A stretch of DNA of 64,000 nucleotides from Colwellia sp. (GCF_013214175.1 NZ_JABSPA010000010.1:1-64000); one strand, 5' to 3'. Positions 34,109 through 44,260 are shown, counted from the stretch's first letter. Notes: a model not told the origin generated them from the letters alone. A program made the numbers and translations.

Positions 34109-35220
34109 AATTCATTCTCTTGTGATAAATGTTCTTGCTTTAAAGGCTGTTGTTTCAATGGTAGTAGAATTGTAAACTCGGTATGACCAGGACGGCTATG
34201 GCAGGATAGTTTACCTTGATGCTGATTTATCAGGGTTTGTGCAATGGATAAACCTAAACCTGTGCCATTCGAACGTCCAGATACCATTGGATAGAACAAG
34301 GTATTTTGAATTTTACTTGGAATACCAGGGCCATTATCAATAATACTAATTTGCACGGCTAATTTTACGCGTTTGCCATGAATGGTCTTGTTGCTGGCGA
34401 TTCGTGTTTTTAAAGTAATGTCATGTACTTCATCTATGGCTTGAATTGCATTATTAACAATATTAAGTACGGCTTGTTGTAGCTTTTCTTGATCACATTC
34501 AATAGAGGGAAGTGAAGGGTCATAGTCACGTAATAAATGAAATTTTTGTCCATTTGAATAACTGACCAGCTGACAGACTTTTTCTAGTATACCGTGAATA
34601 TTGTGTGCCTCTATTTGCGGCAATTGATTTGGCCCCAGTAAACGGTCAACTAAATTTGTTAGTCTATCTGCTTGCTCGATGATCATGTTGGTGTATTCTT
34701 GCTGGTCTTCATTTAGTTCTTTACTTAGTAGCTGTGCCGCACCACGTAAGCCGCCAAGTGGATTTTTAATTTCGTGAGCTAGGCCCTTGATGAGATCGCG
34801 TGCAGCAAGCCATTGTTGGTGTTGAAATACCTCTAGGCTTATTTGTTTTTGTTGGTCTATTTGCTTGAATTCAAGTAATACATGAGGACTTCGGACAAAT
34901 TCAACCGAAGATGCTGTTACTTCTGCGGTAAAGCGATGACTTTCATTGAGCTCAACAACTATATCACTATCAGTAAACTCCTGACCTGTAGCAAAGAGTT
35001 GTTTTAAGCGAGGGCTATTAATGCTGGTATTAGCAAAAATTGTTTCCGCTGCAGTATCATATAAACGATAAAGGCTCTTGTTTAATAGTGCTTCGGCAGC
35101 AGGGTTTGCATATACGATGGCGAGTTCTGGATTGAGAATAATTACAGCTGTTACTAACTGATTAGCGAGAGACTGCTGATAAGATAACTTTTGCTCTTGT
35201 ATATAACTTCGACTACGCAT
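34105..35220 (-). CDS. glnL: nitrogen regulation sensor kinase NtrB
   Basis: A 371-residue cytoplasmic histidine kinase/phosphatase that controls NtrC. It has an N-terminal PAS domain (about 15-120), an H-box with GLAHEIKNPLGGLRGAAQLL (His about 150), an N-box with NIVNNAIQAID and a G-box DNGPGIP, then the GRSNGTGLGLSIAQ ATP lid. No membrane segment is present, as expected for NtrB, which responds to PII. An NtrC-type site lies 27 bp upstream of the start codon, suggesting autoregulation. Confidence 0.96.
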   Translation of the reverse strand: MRSRSYIQEQKLSYQQSLANQLVTAVIILNPELAIVYANPAAEALLNKSLYRLYDTAAETIFANTSINSPRLKQLFATGQEFTDSDIVVELNESHRFTAEVTASSVEFVRSPHVLLEFKQIDQQKQISLEVFQHQQWLAARDLIKGLAHEIKNPLGGLRGAAQLLSKELNEDQQEYTNMIIEQADRLTNLVDRLLGPNQLPQIEAHNIHGILEKVCQLVSYSNGQKFHLLRDYDPSLPSIECDQEKLQQAVLNIVNNAIQAIDEVHDITLKTRIASNKTIHGKRVKLAVQISIIDNGPGIPSKIQNTLFYPMVSGRSNGTGLGLSIAQTLINQHQGKLSCHSRPGHTEFTILLPLKQQPLKQEHLSQENEL

Positions 35221-35246
35221 AAAAACCCTTAGGAAGACACTTCTAT

Positions 35247-35263
35247 TGCACTTTTTTGGTGCG
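35247..35263. promoter_or_regulatory. NtrC-binding site upstream of glnL
   Basis: TGCACTTTTTTGGTGCG matches the NtrC consensus TGCAC-N6-GGTGC. In enteric bacteria NtrC represses glnL from a comparable place. By position the same is likely here. Confidence 0.65.
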
Positions 35264-35388
35264 TAAAAGGTAAGTTTACTAAAGAAAGGTTTTATTTGCA
35301 GTGCTATTTTTATTAACTAGAAGATGTTAACTCTGTTATATTTCCTGCTAGCCCAGTGGTAGTAGGCACTAAAAATAATAGGGTTAAC

Positions 35389-35907
35389 TTAGTTAGCAGA
35401 AGCTCTATGCATATAAAACGTTACTGATGCTGATGATGCAATAACCTTGCCTTCTTCATCAAGTAGTAACATTTTTATTTTATGTTCACCTCTATCAACA
35501 TTTCTTAGAGAAAACATAGAGTGCTTTTGAGGATTTTGATGAGGTTTACCATCAAGGAGTAATTGTACTTCTAATCCCGACTTAAATCTTGGCTTGATAC
35601 CGCCACCAATATATATAGAGCCAGTATTATCACGTATGGTGGCATTGTTTTTAGGGGTATTTATTACTATTTCGTACTTTTCAATGATCTTTTGAGGAGT
35701 GATGTCTAGTACTTTAGTTTCAACCGAGGTACTTGATTGAATTATATTACCAGGCTTAGTTTTTACTTCTACTGCGCCAGCTCTAGGAGAGTCAGAAAAA
35801 ACTAATACGCCGTTTTCATTACGCCAGACATAGATTTTGGCCGTGTTTGGGTGCACAGGAGCTGCTAATGTAATTACCAATAGTGAAAACAGCAATAACT
35901 TGATCAT
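35389..35907 (-). CDS. DUF4124-domain periplasmic protein
   Basis: 172 residues with a signal peptide (1-20). The DUF4124 motif follows directly: IYVWRNENGVLVFSDSP (about 25-41). The C-terminal half is beta-rich and ends in an immunoglobulin-like fold with EEGKVIASSASVTFYMH. Genes of this family often lie between glnA and glnL in Alteromonadales, but their role is unknown. An extracytoplasmic place is inferred from the signal peptide. Confidence 0.82.
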   Translation of the reverse strand: MIKLLLFSLLVITLAAPVHPNTAKIYVWRNENGVLVFSDSPRAGAVEVKTKPGNIIQSSTSVETKVLDITPQKIIEKYEIVINTPKNNATIRDNTGSIYIGGGIKPRFKSGLEVQLLLDGKPHQNPQKHSMFSLRNVDRGEHKIKMLLLDEEGKVIASSASVTFYMHRASAN

Positions 35908-36100
35908 AGTTCGTTATATTCTTCCTGTGCTTGGGTGCTCAAAATCCGCATCGTTCCATAATGTACGCTAACTTAAGTATATATCTATAATTTATACAAC
36001 AAAATGTTTTTTATTGTTTTATCTGTCAATTAGTAATCTTTTAAGGTGAATAGCTTGTAACTTGCTATTTTAATGTGGTGGTATTGCTATTCCACCCATA

Positions 36101-36126
36101 AAAAAACTCACCTAAGTGAGTTTTTT
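36101..36126. terminator. glnA terminator
   Basis: AAAAAACTCAC and GTGAGTTTTTT form an 11-bp perfect stem with a CTAA loop, 42 bases beyond the glnA stop codon. Confidence 0.88.
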
Positions 36127-36167
36127 ATGATGAGCGCCAAGCGCTACCAAAATAGTACTAAGCGAAA

Positions 36168-37574
36168 TTAAACGCTGTAGTACATATCAAATTCTACCGG
36201 GTGAGTAGTAGCATTTAATAGTTCAATTTCTTTACGTTTTAGGCCAATATAAGCATTAATCATATCGATATCCATAACACCACCTGCCGTTAAGAAATCG
36301 TTATCAGCTTCTAAGGCATCAAGCGCTTCACCAAATGAAGAACAAACTTGTGGAATGGCTGCTGCTTCTTCTGCTGGCAGGTCGTATAAATCTTTATCCA
36401 TAGCATCGCCAGGATGGATTTTGTTTTTGATGCCGTCAAGTCCAGCCATTAACATAGCTGTGAAGCCTAAGTAAGGGTTCATTGTTGGATCAGGGAAACG
36501 AACTTCTATACGCATTGCTTTCGGTGAAGGTACCATAGGTATACGGATTGATGCAGAGCGGTTACGTGCTGAATAAGCAAGCATTACCGGCGCTTCAAAT
36601 CCAGGGACAAGACGCTTGTATGAGTTAGTTGAAGCATTAGTGAAAGCATTTAATGCTTTAGCATGCTTGATGATACCGCCAATATAGAAAATCGCCATTT
36701 CAGACAAGCCACCGTACTTATCACCTGAGAATAAGTTAACGCCATCTTTAGCTAAAGATTGGTGAACATGCATACCAGTACCATTATCACCCACTAATGG
36801 CTTAGGCATGAAAGTAGCTGTTTTACCGTATGCGTGTGCAACGTTATGAACAACATACTTATATATTTGTACTTCATCAGCTTTCAATACCATAGTATTA
36901 AAGCGACAAGCGATTTCGTTTTGGCCACAAGTCGCTACTTCATGATGATGCGCTTCAACAACTAAGCCCATATCTTCCATAACTAAACACATAGCTGAAC
37001 GTAAATCTTGTGAAGAATCTACTGGTGCTGTTGGGAAGTAACCACCTTTAACGCCAGGACGGTGACCCATGTTACCTTCTTCGTATTTGGTACCTGAATT
37101 CCAAGCAGCTTCTTTATCATCAATTTTGTAGAAAGAACCACTCATATCAGTGTGGAAACGAACATCATCAAAAACGAAGAATTCTGGTTCAGGACCAATT
37201 AATACTGTATCGGCAATGCCAGTACTACGTAAATATTCTTCAGCACGATGAGCTACAGAACGTGGGTCCCGGCTGTAACCTTGCATAGTTGCAGGTTCTA
37301 AAATATCACAACGAATATTTAAAGTAACAGCCTCAGTGAATGGGTCTAGCACAGCGGTTGATGCATCAGGCATCATAACCATGTCAGATTCATCAATGCC
37401 TTTCCAACCTTCAATTGAAGAGCCATCGAACATTTTACCGTCTTCAAAGAAGTCTTCATCTACTTGGTGATGAGGAATTGAAATATGTTGTTCTTTACCT
37501 TTTGAATCAGTAAAACGAAGGTCAACAAATTTGACATCGTGTTCTTTAATTAAGTCGAATACTGCTTGTGACAT
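36168..37574 (-). CDS. glnA: glutamine synthetase, type I
   Basis: 468 residues, the standard GSI-beta length. Signatures visible: [12 protein letters not shown] (about 49-60) in the N-terminal beta-grasp domain, PEPEFFVFD (about 129-137), [17 protein letters not shown] in the ATP site, [22 protein letters not shown], and KDLYDLP with the adenylylation tyrosine near 398. The enzyme makes glutamine from glutamate and ammonia in the cytoplasm. A sigma-54 promoter with two upstream NtrC sites shows nitrogen control. Confidence 0.98.
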   Translation of the reverse strand: MSQAVFDLIKEHDVKFVDLRFTDSKGKEQHISIPHHQVDEDFFEDGKMFDGSSIEGWKGIDESDMVMMPDASTAVLDPFTEAVTLNIRCDILEPATMQGYSRDPRSVAHRAEEYLRSTGIADTVLIGPEPEFFVFDDVRFHTDMSGSFYKIDDKEAAWNSGTKYEEGNMGHRPGVKGGYFPTAPVDSSQDLRSAMCLVMEDMGLVVEAHHHEVATCGQNEIACRFNTMVLKADEVQIYKYVVHNVAHAYGKTATFMPKPLVGDNGTGMHVHQSLAKDGVNLFSGDKYGGLSEMAIFYIGGIIKHAKALNAFTNASTNSYKRLVPGFEAPVMLAYSARNRSASIRIPMVPSPKAMRIEVRFPDPTMNPYLGFTAMLMAGLDGIKNKIHPGDAMDKDLYDLPAEEAAAIPQVCSSFGEALDALEADNDFLTAGGVMDIDMINAYIGLKRKEIELLNATTHPVEFDMYYSV

Positions 37575-37695
37575 TTTGTCTCTCCAGTGAGGTTAATTTT
37601 ATAAATTTTTAGTAAATAATCGAGTAAGTTTTAAAATGGATGAAGTTATAAAGGTTCGTTATTATCATTATTCATCTATTATTGCTCATTAATTA

Positions 37696-37711
37696 GCTAA
37701 AATCATGCCAA
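37696..37711 (-). promoter_or_regulatory. sigma-54 promoter of glnA
   Basis: Minus-strand TTGGCATGATTTTAGC has GG-N10-GC spacing and the TTGGCA -24 box. It lies about 120 bases upstream of the glnA start codon and 60-90 bases from two NtrC sites. Confidence 0.7.
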
Positions 37712-37761
37712 GATGAAGGGCATTGATTAATAAGCTTTTTTATTGTTTAAGCTTTTCTTTG

Positions 37762-37800
37762 TGCACCATGTTGGCGCTTGCGTTGCTCTATTTTGGTGCG
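37762..37800. promoter_or_regulatory. two NtrC enhancer sites of glnA
   Basis: TGCACCATGTTGGCGCT (37762-37778) and TGCTCTATTTTGGTGCG (37784-37800) each resemble the NtrC site TGCAC-N6-GGTGC. They are spaced 22 bp centre to centre, so on the same DNA face, as needed for cooperative NtrC binding. Confidence 0.65.
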
Positions 37801-38008
37801 CTGGTGACTATTGTAAGAATGTTACTATAGAATATATTTAGCTGCTTGCCCTTAATAATTTATACTTTTTCAGCTGTTATGCTTAAAATATATGCCCAAG
37901 GATACATTTAATCATGTTTGTAGCTATATAAATTTGTATTAGTCATAGCTATACTGCTAATTTTTATACCATTTTATTAAGTAGGTACCTTTAAGGTATG
38001 GGGTTTTT

Positions 38009-39133
38009 ATGAATAAATTGATGGCTATTGTGCTAGCTAAAGTTTCTTTTATCATCTTTTCGTTAATTATCTCGATGAGTGCTTATGCTAAAGAAGAGCT
38101 AAGTAATTGGCAAAAGCCAACGCCAATTTTTAAGCAAGACTTTGATTGGGTAAAGCTGACCTCAGACGAATGGCTTAAAGGCGATATAGTGTCGATGTAC
38201 GACGAGAAATTAGAGTTTGATAGTGATGAACTTGATATGCAAACTATTGATTGGGATGATGTAGCCGAGCTACGTAGCAAACAGTGGCAAAGTATTCGTA
38301 TGTTTGATGGCACTATCGCAGAAGGTTATTTAGTAGTAAAAGAGGGGGATTTATCTTTAGTTAAACATGGGGTGACTAGCCACTATGAATTAAGTAACCT
38401 TTTATCGATTGCCTCTTCAGGAAAGAACGAAATAGATTTATGGGATGGTTATGTTAATTTAGGTATTAATTTACGACAAGGTAATACGGTACAAGTTGAT
38501 TATACCTTTGCTGCTGGTATGCAGCGCCGCAGTTCGAGTAGTCGCTTTAAGGCTGACTACACCACAGATTATAGTCGTTATGAAGATCAAAAAACCGAAG
38601 AAACTAAAGTTACCGCAGATAGTGAACGGTTAACGTCATCTTATGACTGGTTCTTTAGTCCTAAGGTTTATTTTCGTGTCGCAGATGTTGAATATATAGC
38701 GGATGAATTTTTAAACCTTGATTATCGTATCCATTATGGTGTTGCCCTGGGTTATCACCTTGTCGATACTAGTCGAATAACTTGGGATGTTAATGCTGGT
38801 CCAAGTTATCAGAAAAGTAAGTTCTTGGATGTTCAAAATGATGATAGCGATACCGAAGATTCATTTGGTTTAACTTTAGGTACCGATTTTAGCTTTGAAG
38901 TAAGCAGTGATATTGATTTTGATGTTTCTTATAATGTCCAGATGGTTGACGAGGCTTCAGGTGGTAACATCCATCACTTTCAAACAGGTTTAGAAATCGA
39001 TCTTACTAATGATTTTGATCTTGATTTAACTTTCTATGCCGATCGTACCGATAATCCAAAACCGGATAGTGAAGGCGGTATACCTGAAAAAAACGATTTC
39101 CGTTTAGTGGTTAGTTTTGGTTATGACTTTTAA
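38009..39133 (+). CDS. DUF481 outer-membrane beta-barrel protein, paralogue 1
   Basis: 374 residues with a signal peptide (1-27, ending SAYA). The N-terminal part (about 35-135) has WLKGDIVSMYDEKLEFDSDE, a small beta-sandwich domain. The C-terminal 230 residues form the DUF481 beta barrel with alternating hydrophobic strands, ending VVSFGYDF with the C-terminal aromatic residue recognised by the BAM machinery. The function is unknown; it is a probable salt- or stress-related outer-membrane protein. It is followed 51 bp later by a paralogue with the same domain order. Confidence 0.85.
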   Translation: MNKLMAIVLAKVSFIIFSLIISMSAYAKEELSNWQKPTPIFKQDFDWVKLTSDEWLKGDIVSMYDEKLEFDSDELDMQTIDWDDVAELRSKQWQSIRMFDGTIAEGYLVVKEGDLSLVKHGVTSHYELSNLLSIASSGKNEIDLWDGYVNLGINLRQGNTVQVDYTFAAGMQRRSSSSRFKADYTTDYSRYEDQKTEETKVTADSERLTSSYDWFFSPKVYFRVADVEYIADEFLNLDYRIHYGVALGYHLVDTSRITWDVNAGPSYQKSKFLDVQNDDSDTEDSFGLTLGTDFSFEVSSDIDFDVSYNVQMVDEASGGNIHHFQTGLEIDLTNDFDLDLTFYADRTDNPKPDSEGGIPEKNDFRLVVSFGYDF

Positions 39134-39184
39134 TTAATCCACTTTTCTATTATCCATACTTTGACTGTAGGCCTATTACATAGT

Positions 39185-40288
39185 GTGAAAAATCTTCTAT
39201 TACTTGGCCTATTCTTTGTTACCTTGGTTAGCTCTATTAGTTATGGGCAGCAACCTTCGGAGCATACAGCTGTATGGAGTCCACCTACACCGGTATTTTC
39301 TCAACAATTTGATTGGCTTCAGTTACGCTCTGGCGAATGGCTTAGAGGGGATATTATCTCCATGTATGAGGATGAGCTTGAGTTTGACAGCGATGAATTT
39401 AATACCATCTTTTTTGATTGGCAAGATGTAGCAGAATTACGTAGCCGGTTTGATCAACAAATACGTTTTGCTAATGGTGAGGTAAAGCAAGGCTTTCTTA
39501 TTGTTAAAGATGAACACTTAATTATAATCAGTGACGGTAGTGAGCAACATTATCCCTTATCTGAGCTCTTATCGATAACTTCCTCATCGGATGACCGCAC
39601 AGAACTATGGGACGGTAAATTGAGTTTAGGCTTTGATGTTAATGTCGGTAATGTCAATCAACTTGACTATATAGCCAGTGCAAGATTACAAAGAAGAACC
39701 CCTTTCAGCCGATTTAAAGTCGACTTTATCTATAACTATAGTAAGTCTACTTTAGATGATGATGCACAAGTAATTACTGATACTGGTCGCCTAACTACTT
39801 ATTTTGACTGGTTTTATAGTAGTAAGATGTTCTTTCGTGTCTTTGACTATGAGCACTTTAAAGACTTACAGCAAAATATTAGCTCAAGGGATACTTTAGG
39901 TGTCAGTTTAGGTTACCATATTATGCAAAATAAACGCTTACAGTGGGATCTGACTGTTGGCCCTAGTTACCAACAAACAGTTTATGAAGACAGTAGTTCA
40001 GCAAGTAAACAGCATAGTGGCGTAGTCGCTCTTGGGACTTTATTGGATTATAGCCTGTCAAGCCGAGTAGATTTTCTATTTGATTATCAAATTCAGTTTG
40101 TTGAGCAGAGCTCGGGCAAGCGAAATTCACATTTAAAGACCGGCTTTGAATTTGAGTTGAGTAATGATCTTGAATTAGATGTCATTTTTTATCTTGACCG
40201 TGTTGCCGAGCCTGTTTCATCAATTAATACCGTGGCACCAAAATCCAATGACTATAGTTTGGTCTTCAGTCTAGGTTATGATTTTTAA
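39185..40288 (+). CDS. DUF481 outer-membrane beta-barrel protein, paralogue 2
   Basis: The start is placed at GTG 39185 (MKNLLLLGLFF), which begins a clean signal peptide ending near SYG; a TTG eight codons upstream has no ribosome binding site. The 367-residue product follows its neighbour along the whole length: WLRGDIISMYEDELEFDSDE, the WQDVAELRSR and LWDGKLSLGF blocks, and the terminal FSLGYDF. This is a tandem gene duplication with strong divergence. Outer-membrane place is inferred from the C-terminal phenylalanine. Confidence 0.83.
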   Translation: MKNLLLLGLFFVTLVSSISYGQQPSEHTAVWSPPTPVFSQQFDWLQLRSGEWLRGDIISMYEDELEFDSDEFNTIFFDWQDVAELRSRFDQQIRFANGEVKQGFLIVKDEHLIIISDGSEQHYPLSELLSITSSSDDRTELWDGKLSLGFDVNVGNVNQLDYIASARLQRRTPFSRFKVDFIYNYSKSTLDDDAQVITDTGRLTTYFDWFYSSKMFFRVFDYEHFKDLQQNISSRDTLGVSLGYHIMQNKRLQWDLTVGPSYQQTVYEDSSSASKQHSGVVALGTLLDYSLSSRVDFLFDYQIQFVEQSSGKRNSHLKTGFEFELSNDLELDVIFYLDRVAEPVSSINTVAPKSNDYSLVFSLGYDF

Positions 40289-40310
40289 TCTTTACAGCAC
40301 TCTTATTTTC

Positions 40311-40331
40311 AGCACTGTTATTTACAGTGCT
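40311..40331. terminator. hairpin between convergent genes
   Basis: AGCACTGT and ACAGTGCT form an 8-bp perfect stem with a TATTT loop between the DUF481 pair and the reductase gene. No T run follows it. Confidence 0.5.
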
Positions 40332-40342
40332 ATGATGCTGAA

Positions 40343-41449
40343 TTATTCATGGCTGATCACAACATCGGTAAGGGCGTTACAGCTGCAAAGCAAAATATAA
40401 CCTTGTTGCCGCTCGCTAGCAGATAAGCCATTAGTTGAATGCTGCTTAACTTGACCGCTTATTAATTTCGCTTTGCAACTGCCACAGCAACCTCCTCGAC
40501 ATGAATAAGGCAAAATTAATCCGGCAGCTTCTCCTTGCTCTAATAAAGAGTCCTCTTTATTGCCTAGATATTGTTTATTCCAACGCTTAAAGGAAATTGA
40601 TACTTTCGCTTTGTTGTATCCGGTTGTTATTATTTTGTTGTCAATCATAGGATTAGTCATTGTATTTCCTTTATTAGCAGAGCTGACATCTTGCTTCGAA
40701 TATTCATATTCACCATAACTTTCATAATGGTAATGGTTAGGCGGTAAACCTAATTTTCGTAAAAGTTGTTGCGCTGTTTTTCTGAATGATTTTGGTCCAC
40801 AAACATAGGTTTGATAATGACTAATTTGCTCTATATTGTGCAACATATGTTCATTTAAGCGCCCTTGAAAGCCATACCATTGTGGGCAGCTAGATTGAGT
40901 CAGGGTGTAAATTATTTGGCAATTTCCATGTTGCCTAGCCAGACTGGTAATTTCAGCTTGAGCGATCAGGTCGTTTTCCTTTTGCGCACTATGAAGAAAG
41001 ACGATTTGATTTTTACATTGTTTAGTGACCATATAACGTAGCATTGAAAGCATTGGTGTTACACCACTGCCAGCGCTTAACAATAATACCTTCTGCGGAA
41101 CAGACTCACTCAGATAGAAATTGCCAGCAACCTCTTGAGTAGAAATTACCTGACCTATCTTAAAGTGATCATGGAAATAGTTAGAGATCTTTCCTTGCGG
41201 GATACGTTTTATGGTGATGCTAACATAATCGGGTGTTGTGGGAGAAGAAGACAAGGTATAGCAGCACGACTGTGCTTTACCTGCCATTTTAACGGTAAAT
41301 GTTAGGTGCTGACCGGCGTAATAGTGAAAAGACAGCTTTGTTGCTGATTTTGGGTAAGAGAAAATAAACGTTTTTACATCAGGTGTTTCTATTTGAATCT
41401 TTTGACAAATTAATTGAAATGTTTGTTTTGTCGCGGTAGGTAGGACCAT
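40343..41449 (-). CDS. ferredoxin-NADP reductase-like protein with C-terminal 2Fe-2S domain
   Basis: A 368-residue hybrid flavin/iron-sulfur reductase. The N-terminal FAD-binding barrel has YYAGQHLTF and CYTLSSSP (RxYS-like motif with Cys at the first place). The NAD-binding domain has LLSAGSGVTPMLSMLR and ends with YVCGPKSF. The C-terminal plant-type ferredoxin domain (about 285-368) has SCRGGCCGSC (C-x4-C-x2-C pattern) and the fourth Cys in LCSC. The order matches the Hcr (hybrid-cluster protein reductase) and related oxygenase-reductase families. The partner is unknown because no hcp or oxygenase gene is adjacent. Confidence 0.85.
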   Translation of the reverse strand: MVLPTATKQTFQLICQKIQIETPDVKTFIFSYPKSATKLSFHYYAGQHLTFTVKMAGKAQSCCYTLSSSPTTPDYVSITIKRIPQGKISNYFHDHFKIGQVISTQEVAGNFYLSESVPQKVLLLSAGSGVTPMLSMLRYMVTKQCKNQIVFLHSAQKENDLIAQAEITSLARQHGNCQIIYTLTQSSCPQWYGFQGRLNEHMLHNIEQISHYQTYVCGPKSFRKTAQQLLRKLGLPPNHYHYESYGEYEYSKQDVSSANKGNTMTNPMIDNKIITTGYNKAKVSISFKRWNKQYLGNKEDSLLEQGEAAGLILPYSCRGGCCGSCKAKLISGQVKQHSTNGLSASERQQGYILLCSCNALTDVVISHE

Positions 41450-41558
41450 TTTTTAATTTACTCAACTAAGTTTAAGCAGCCTGTTTACAGTTAAAGCTTA
41501 GTAATTAAGGTATGATATCGCCAATTATAGCGCTTCATTATCCTTGATTATTATACCT

Positions 41559-42959
41559 ATGAGCAAAAAAATTCAACATCTTCATATATTAGGCATTTGT
41601 GGTACTTTTATGGGTGGCATTGCCGCTATAGCTAAAGAGCTTGGTTTTAAAGTCAGTGGCTCTGATGCTAACGTTTACCCGCCAATGAGCACTCAGCTAG
41701 AGCAACTTGGTATTGAGTTGAAGTCTGGTTATCAAGTGGAAAATTTCACTGATGATATCGATATGGTTATTGTTGGTAATGCCATGTCCCGCGGTAACGC
41801 CATGGTGGAGTATATGTTAGATCGCAATATTCCTTATATTTCCGGACCTGAATGGCTGTTAGATAATGTTTTAAAAGACCGTTGGGTACTCGCTGTATCG
41901 GGTACACATGGCAAAACAACTACCAGTAGTATGCTGGCGTGGATTTTAGAATATGCGCATATGTCGCCAGGCTTTTTAATTGGTGGAGTACCGCAAAATC
42001 TCTCTTGCTCTGCTCGCCTAGGTGATGCACCTTTTTTTGTCATTGAAGCCGATGAATACGATAGTGCCTTTTTTGATAAGCGCTCTAAATTTGTCCATTA
42101 CCGACCGCGTACCTTAGTGATCAATAATTTAGAGTTTGATCATGGAGATATTTTTAATGATCTCAGTGATATTCAAAAACAATTTCATCATCTTATCCGC
42201 ACAGTGCCCAGTAATGGCTTGATTTTGTCTCCGGCCAATGAAGCCGCCATTAGTGAAACTTTAGCCATGGGCTGTTGGACAGCAACTGAGTTTTCTCAGC
42301 ACGACACTCAGCTTGAAACGGGTTGGCAAGTTGAAAAGTTAACGGCTCAAGGCAGTGAGTTTATCGTTAAATTCGACGGTAAAACACAGGGCACAGTTAA
42401 ATGGGATCTGATTGGCGATTTTAATATTGATAACGGTGTCATGGCAATAGCCGCAGCCCGTCATGCTGGCGTACCAAGCTCAGTGGCTATTGAAGCCCTA
42501 GCGGAGTTTATTAATACTAAACGCCGGTTTGAGCTGCGTGGCACAGTCAATGGTATAAGTGTTTATGATGATTTTGCCCATCATCCCACAGCCATAGCAA
42601 AAACATTAGCCGGCGTACGTGCTAAAATAGGCGAACAAGTTCAGCCTGGCCGTATCTTAGCGGTATTAGAGCCGAGATCTAATACCATGAAGTCAGGGGT
42701 GCATAAAGAAGCTCTGCCTCAGTCACTTATTGATGCTGATCAGGTCTTTATCTATCAGGGAGAGCAAGTAACTTGGTCAGTAAGTGAAATGATCAAACAG
42801 TGCCAAGCACCTTGCCAAGTTGAAGATGATATTGAAAAGTTAGTTGAAAATATAGCGCTACAAGCACAAGCGGGCGATATTATTGTTGTCATGAGTAACG
42901 GTAGTTTTGCCGGTATACATGACAAATTATTAGGCCGTTTAGCTAACATAACCGTATAA
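41559..42959 (+). CDS. mpl: UDP-N-acetylmuramate:L-Ala-gamma-D-Glu-meso-DAP ligase
   Basis: A peptidoglycan recycling ligase that attaches the recovered tripeptide to UDP-MurNAc. The start at ATG 41559 (MSKKIQHLHILGICGTFMGG) is preferred over an upstream TTG. The 466-residue product has a Mur-ligase N-terminal Rossmann domain, the ATP site SGTHGKTTTSS (about 113-123), EADEYDSAFFDKRSKF typical of Mpl/MurC, and the C-terminal DDFAHHPTAIAKT block. It acts in the cytoplasm. It stands alone, divergent from the reductase gene. Confidence 0.96.
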   Translation: MSKKIQHLHILGICGTFMGGIAAIAKELGFKVSGSDANVYPPMSTQLEQLGIELKSGYQVENFTDDIDMVIVGNAMSRGNAMVEYMLDRNIPYISGPEWLLDNVLKDRWVLAVSGTHGKTTTSSMLAWILEYAHMSPGFLIGGVPQNLSCSARLGDAPFFVIEADEYDSAFFDKRSKFVHYRPRTLVINNLEFDHGDIFNDLSDIQKQFHHLIRTVPSNGLILSPANEAAISETLAMGCWTATEFSQHDTQLETGWQVEKLTAQGSEFIVKFDGKTQGTVKWDLIGDFNIDNGVMAIAAARHAGVPSSVAIEALAEFINTKRRFELRGTVNGISVYDDFAHHPTAIAKTLAGVRAKIGEQVQPGRILAVLEPRSNTMKSGVHKEALPQSLIDADQVFIYQGEQVTWSVSEMIKQCQAPCQVEDDIEKLVENIALQAQAGDIIVVMSNGSFAGIHDKLLGRLANITV

Positions 42960-43066
42960 ATTACATAACAGTATAAAGAAAAAAGCCGTTTAAGTATTAG
43001 CATCTAAGTAATACCATTTCGTATAATAGTAGTTTAATTAAATTCGTAAAAAGAGAACCAAGCACA

Positions 43067-43567
43067 ATGACAGTTTTAACCATACTTACCGCCCCCAATG
43101 AGCAGTTATTAAAGCCAGCAACACCTGTAACAGATGTCAGTAAAATCCAGGTTTTAATCGAGGATTTACTTGCTACCATGTACGATACTGAAGACGGTAT
43201 TGGTTTAGCTGCTACACAAGTTGGTCGCAGAGAGGCCGTAGTGGTTATCGATATTTCAGAAAATCGTGATGAGCCGTTAGTTTTAGTAAACCCAGAGATC
43301 GTTAGCGGTGACGAAAAAGCTAAAGGTCAAGAGGGATGTTTATCTGTACCGGGTTATTACGCTGACGTAGAGCGTTTTACTAAAGTTACCGTTGAGGCGT
43401 TAGACCGCCATGGCAAAGAAATTACTATTACCAGTGATGATTTTCTTGCCATTGCTATGCAGCATGAAATAGATCACTTAAAAGGTACTTTATTTATTGA
43501 TTACTTGTCGCCACTTAAAAAACAAATGGCGTTAAAGAAAGTTAAAAAAATGATTAAAAACAGCTAA
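43067..43567 (+). CDS. def: peptide deformylase
   Basis: An Fe2+-dependent enzyme that removes the formyl group from nascent proteins. 166 residues, with the three deformylase motifs: GIGLAATQVG (about 45-54), EGCLSVPG (about 88-95, metal-binding Cys) and QHEIDHLKG (about 132-140, the HExxH zinc/iron motif). It is a second, stand-alone type def, not the def-fmt operon. It is followed closely by ubiX. Confidence 0.95.
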   Translation: MTVLTILTAPNEQLLKPATPVTDVSKIQVLIEDLLATMYDTEDGIGLAATQVGRREAVVVIDISENRDEPLVLVNPEIVSGDEKAKGQEGCLSVPGYYADVERFTKVTVEALDRHGKEITITSDDFLAIAMQHEIDHLKGTLFIDYLSPLKKQMALKKVKKMIKNS

Positions 43568-43611
43568 CTTTATTGAATGACTAAATAAATAAGCAAGAAA
43601 GTGGATGATTA

Positions 43612-44259
43612 ATGACAAATAAATCAAGCAATGCTGTAACGGGGCAAAGTGACTTTAACGGCAAAATAACACTAGCGATTACTGGTGCTTCAGGTGCGGG
43701 TTATGCCTTACGTTTAATTGAATGTTTAGTCGCTGCTAATTATCAATTATATATACTGTGCTCAAGTGCCGGCCGAATTGTTGTCGATACTGAAGTAGGT
43801 GTAAAAATTCCTAGCTCACCAGACGCCGCTAGTGAATTTTTAACGGAAAAGTATCAAGCGAAAGCACAACAAATTACTGTGTTTGGTAAAGAGCAATGGT
43901 TCTCTCCTGTTGCTTCGGGCTCAGCGGCACCGAAACAAATGGTTGTTTGTCCTTGCTCGACCGGAACTATGGCGGCTATTTGTCATGGTATGAGTGATAA
44001 CTTGATTGAGCGAGCTGCAGACGTGGTGATAAAAGAACGTGGTCAGTTAATTTTGATGGTCAGGGAAACGCCATTCTCAACCCTGCATTTACAAAATATG
44101 CTCAGCCTGTCTCAACAGGGGGTTACCATTATGCCAGCTTCGCCAGGCTTCTATCATAAGGCAGAGTCAATTGAAGATCTTATCGATTTTATGGTGGCTA
44201 GAGTATTAGATCACCTTGGTATTGCGCAAGACATTATGCCACGTTGGGGTTATAGCTAA
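43612..44259 (+). CDS. ubiX: flavin prenyltransferase UbiX
   Basis: Makes prenylated FMN, the cofactor of the decarboxylase UbiD in ubiquinone synthesis. 215 residues. It has the N-terminal flavin-binding [16 protein letters not shown] motif (here [17 protein letters not shown]), the [22 protein letters not shown] block and the [14 protein letters not shown] segment of the UbiX/Pad1 family. It lies 44 bp downstream of def on the same strand, so co-transcription is possible. Confidence 0.94.
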   Translation: MTNKSSNAVTGQSDFNGKITLAITGASGAGYALRLIECLVAANYQLYILCSSAGRIVVDTEVGVKIPSSPDAASEFLTEKYQAKAQQITVFGKEQWFSPVASGSAAPKQMVVCPCSTGTMAAICHGMSDNLIERAADVVIKERGQLILMVRETPFSTLHLQNMLSLSQQGVTIMPASPGFYHKAESIEDLIDFMVARVLDHLGIAQDIMPRWGYS

Positions 44260-44260
44260 G

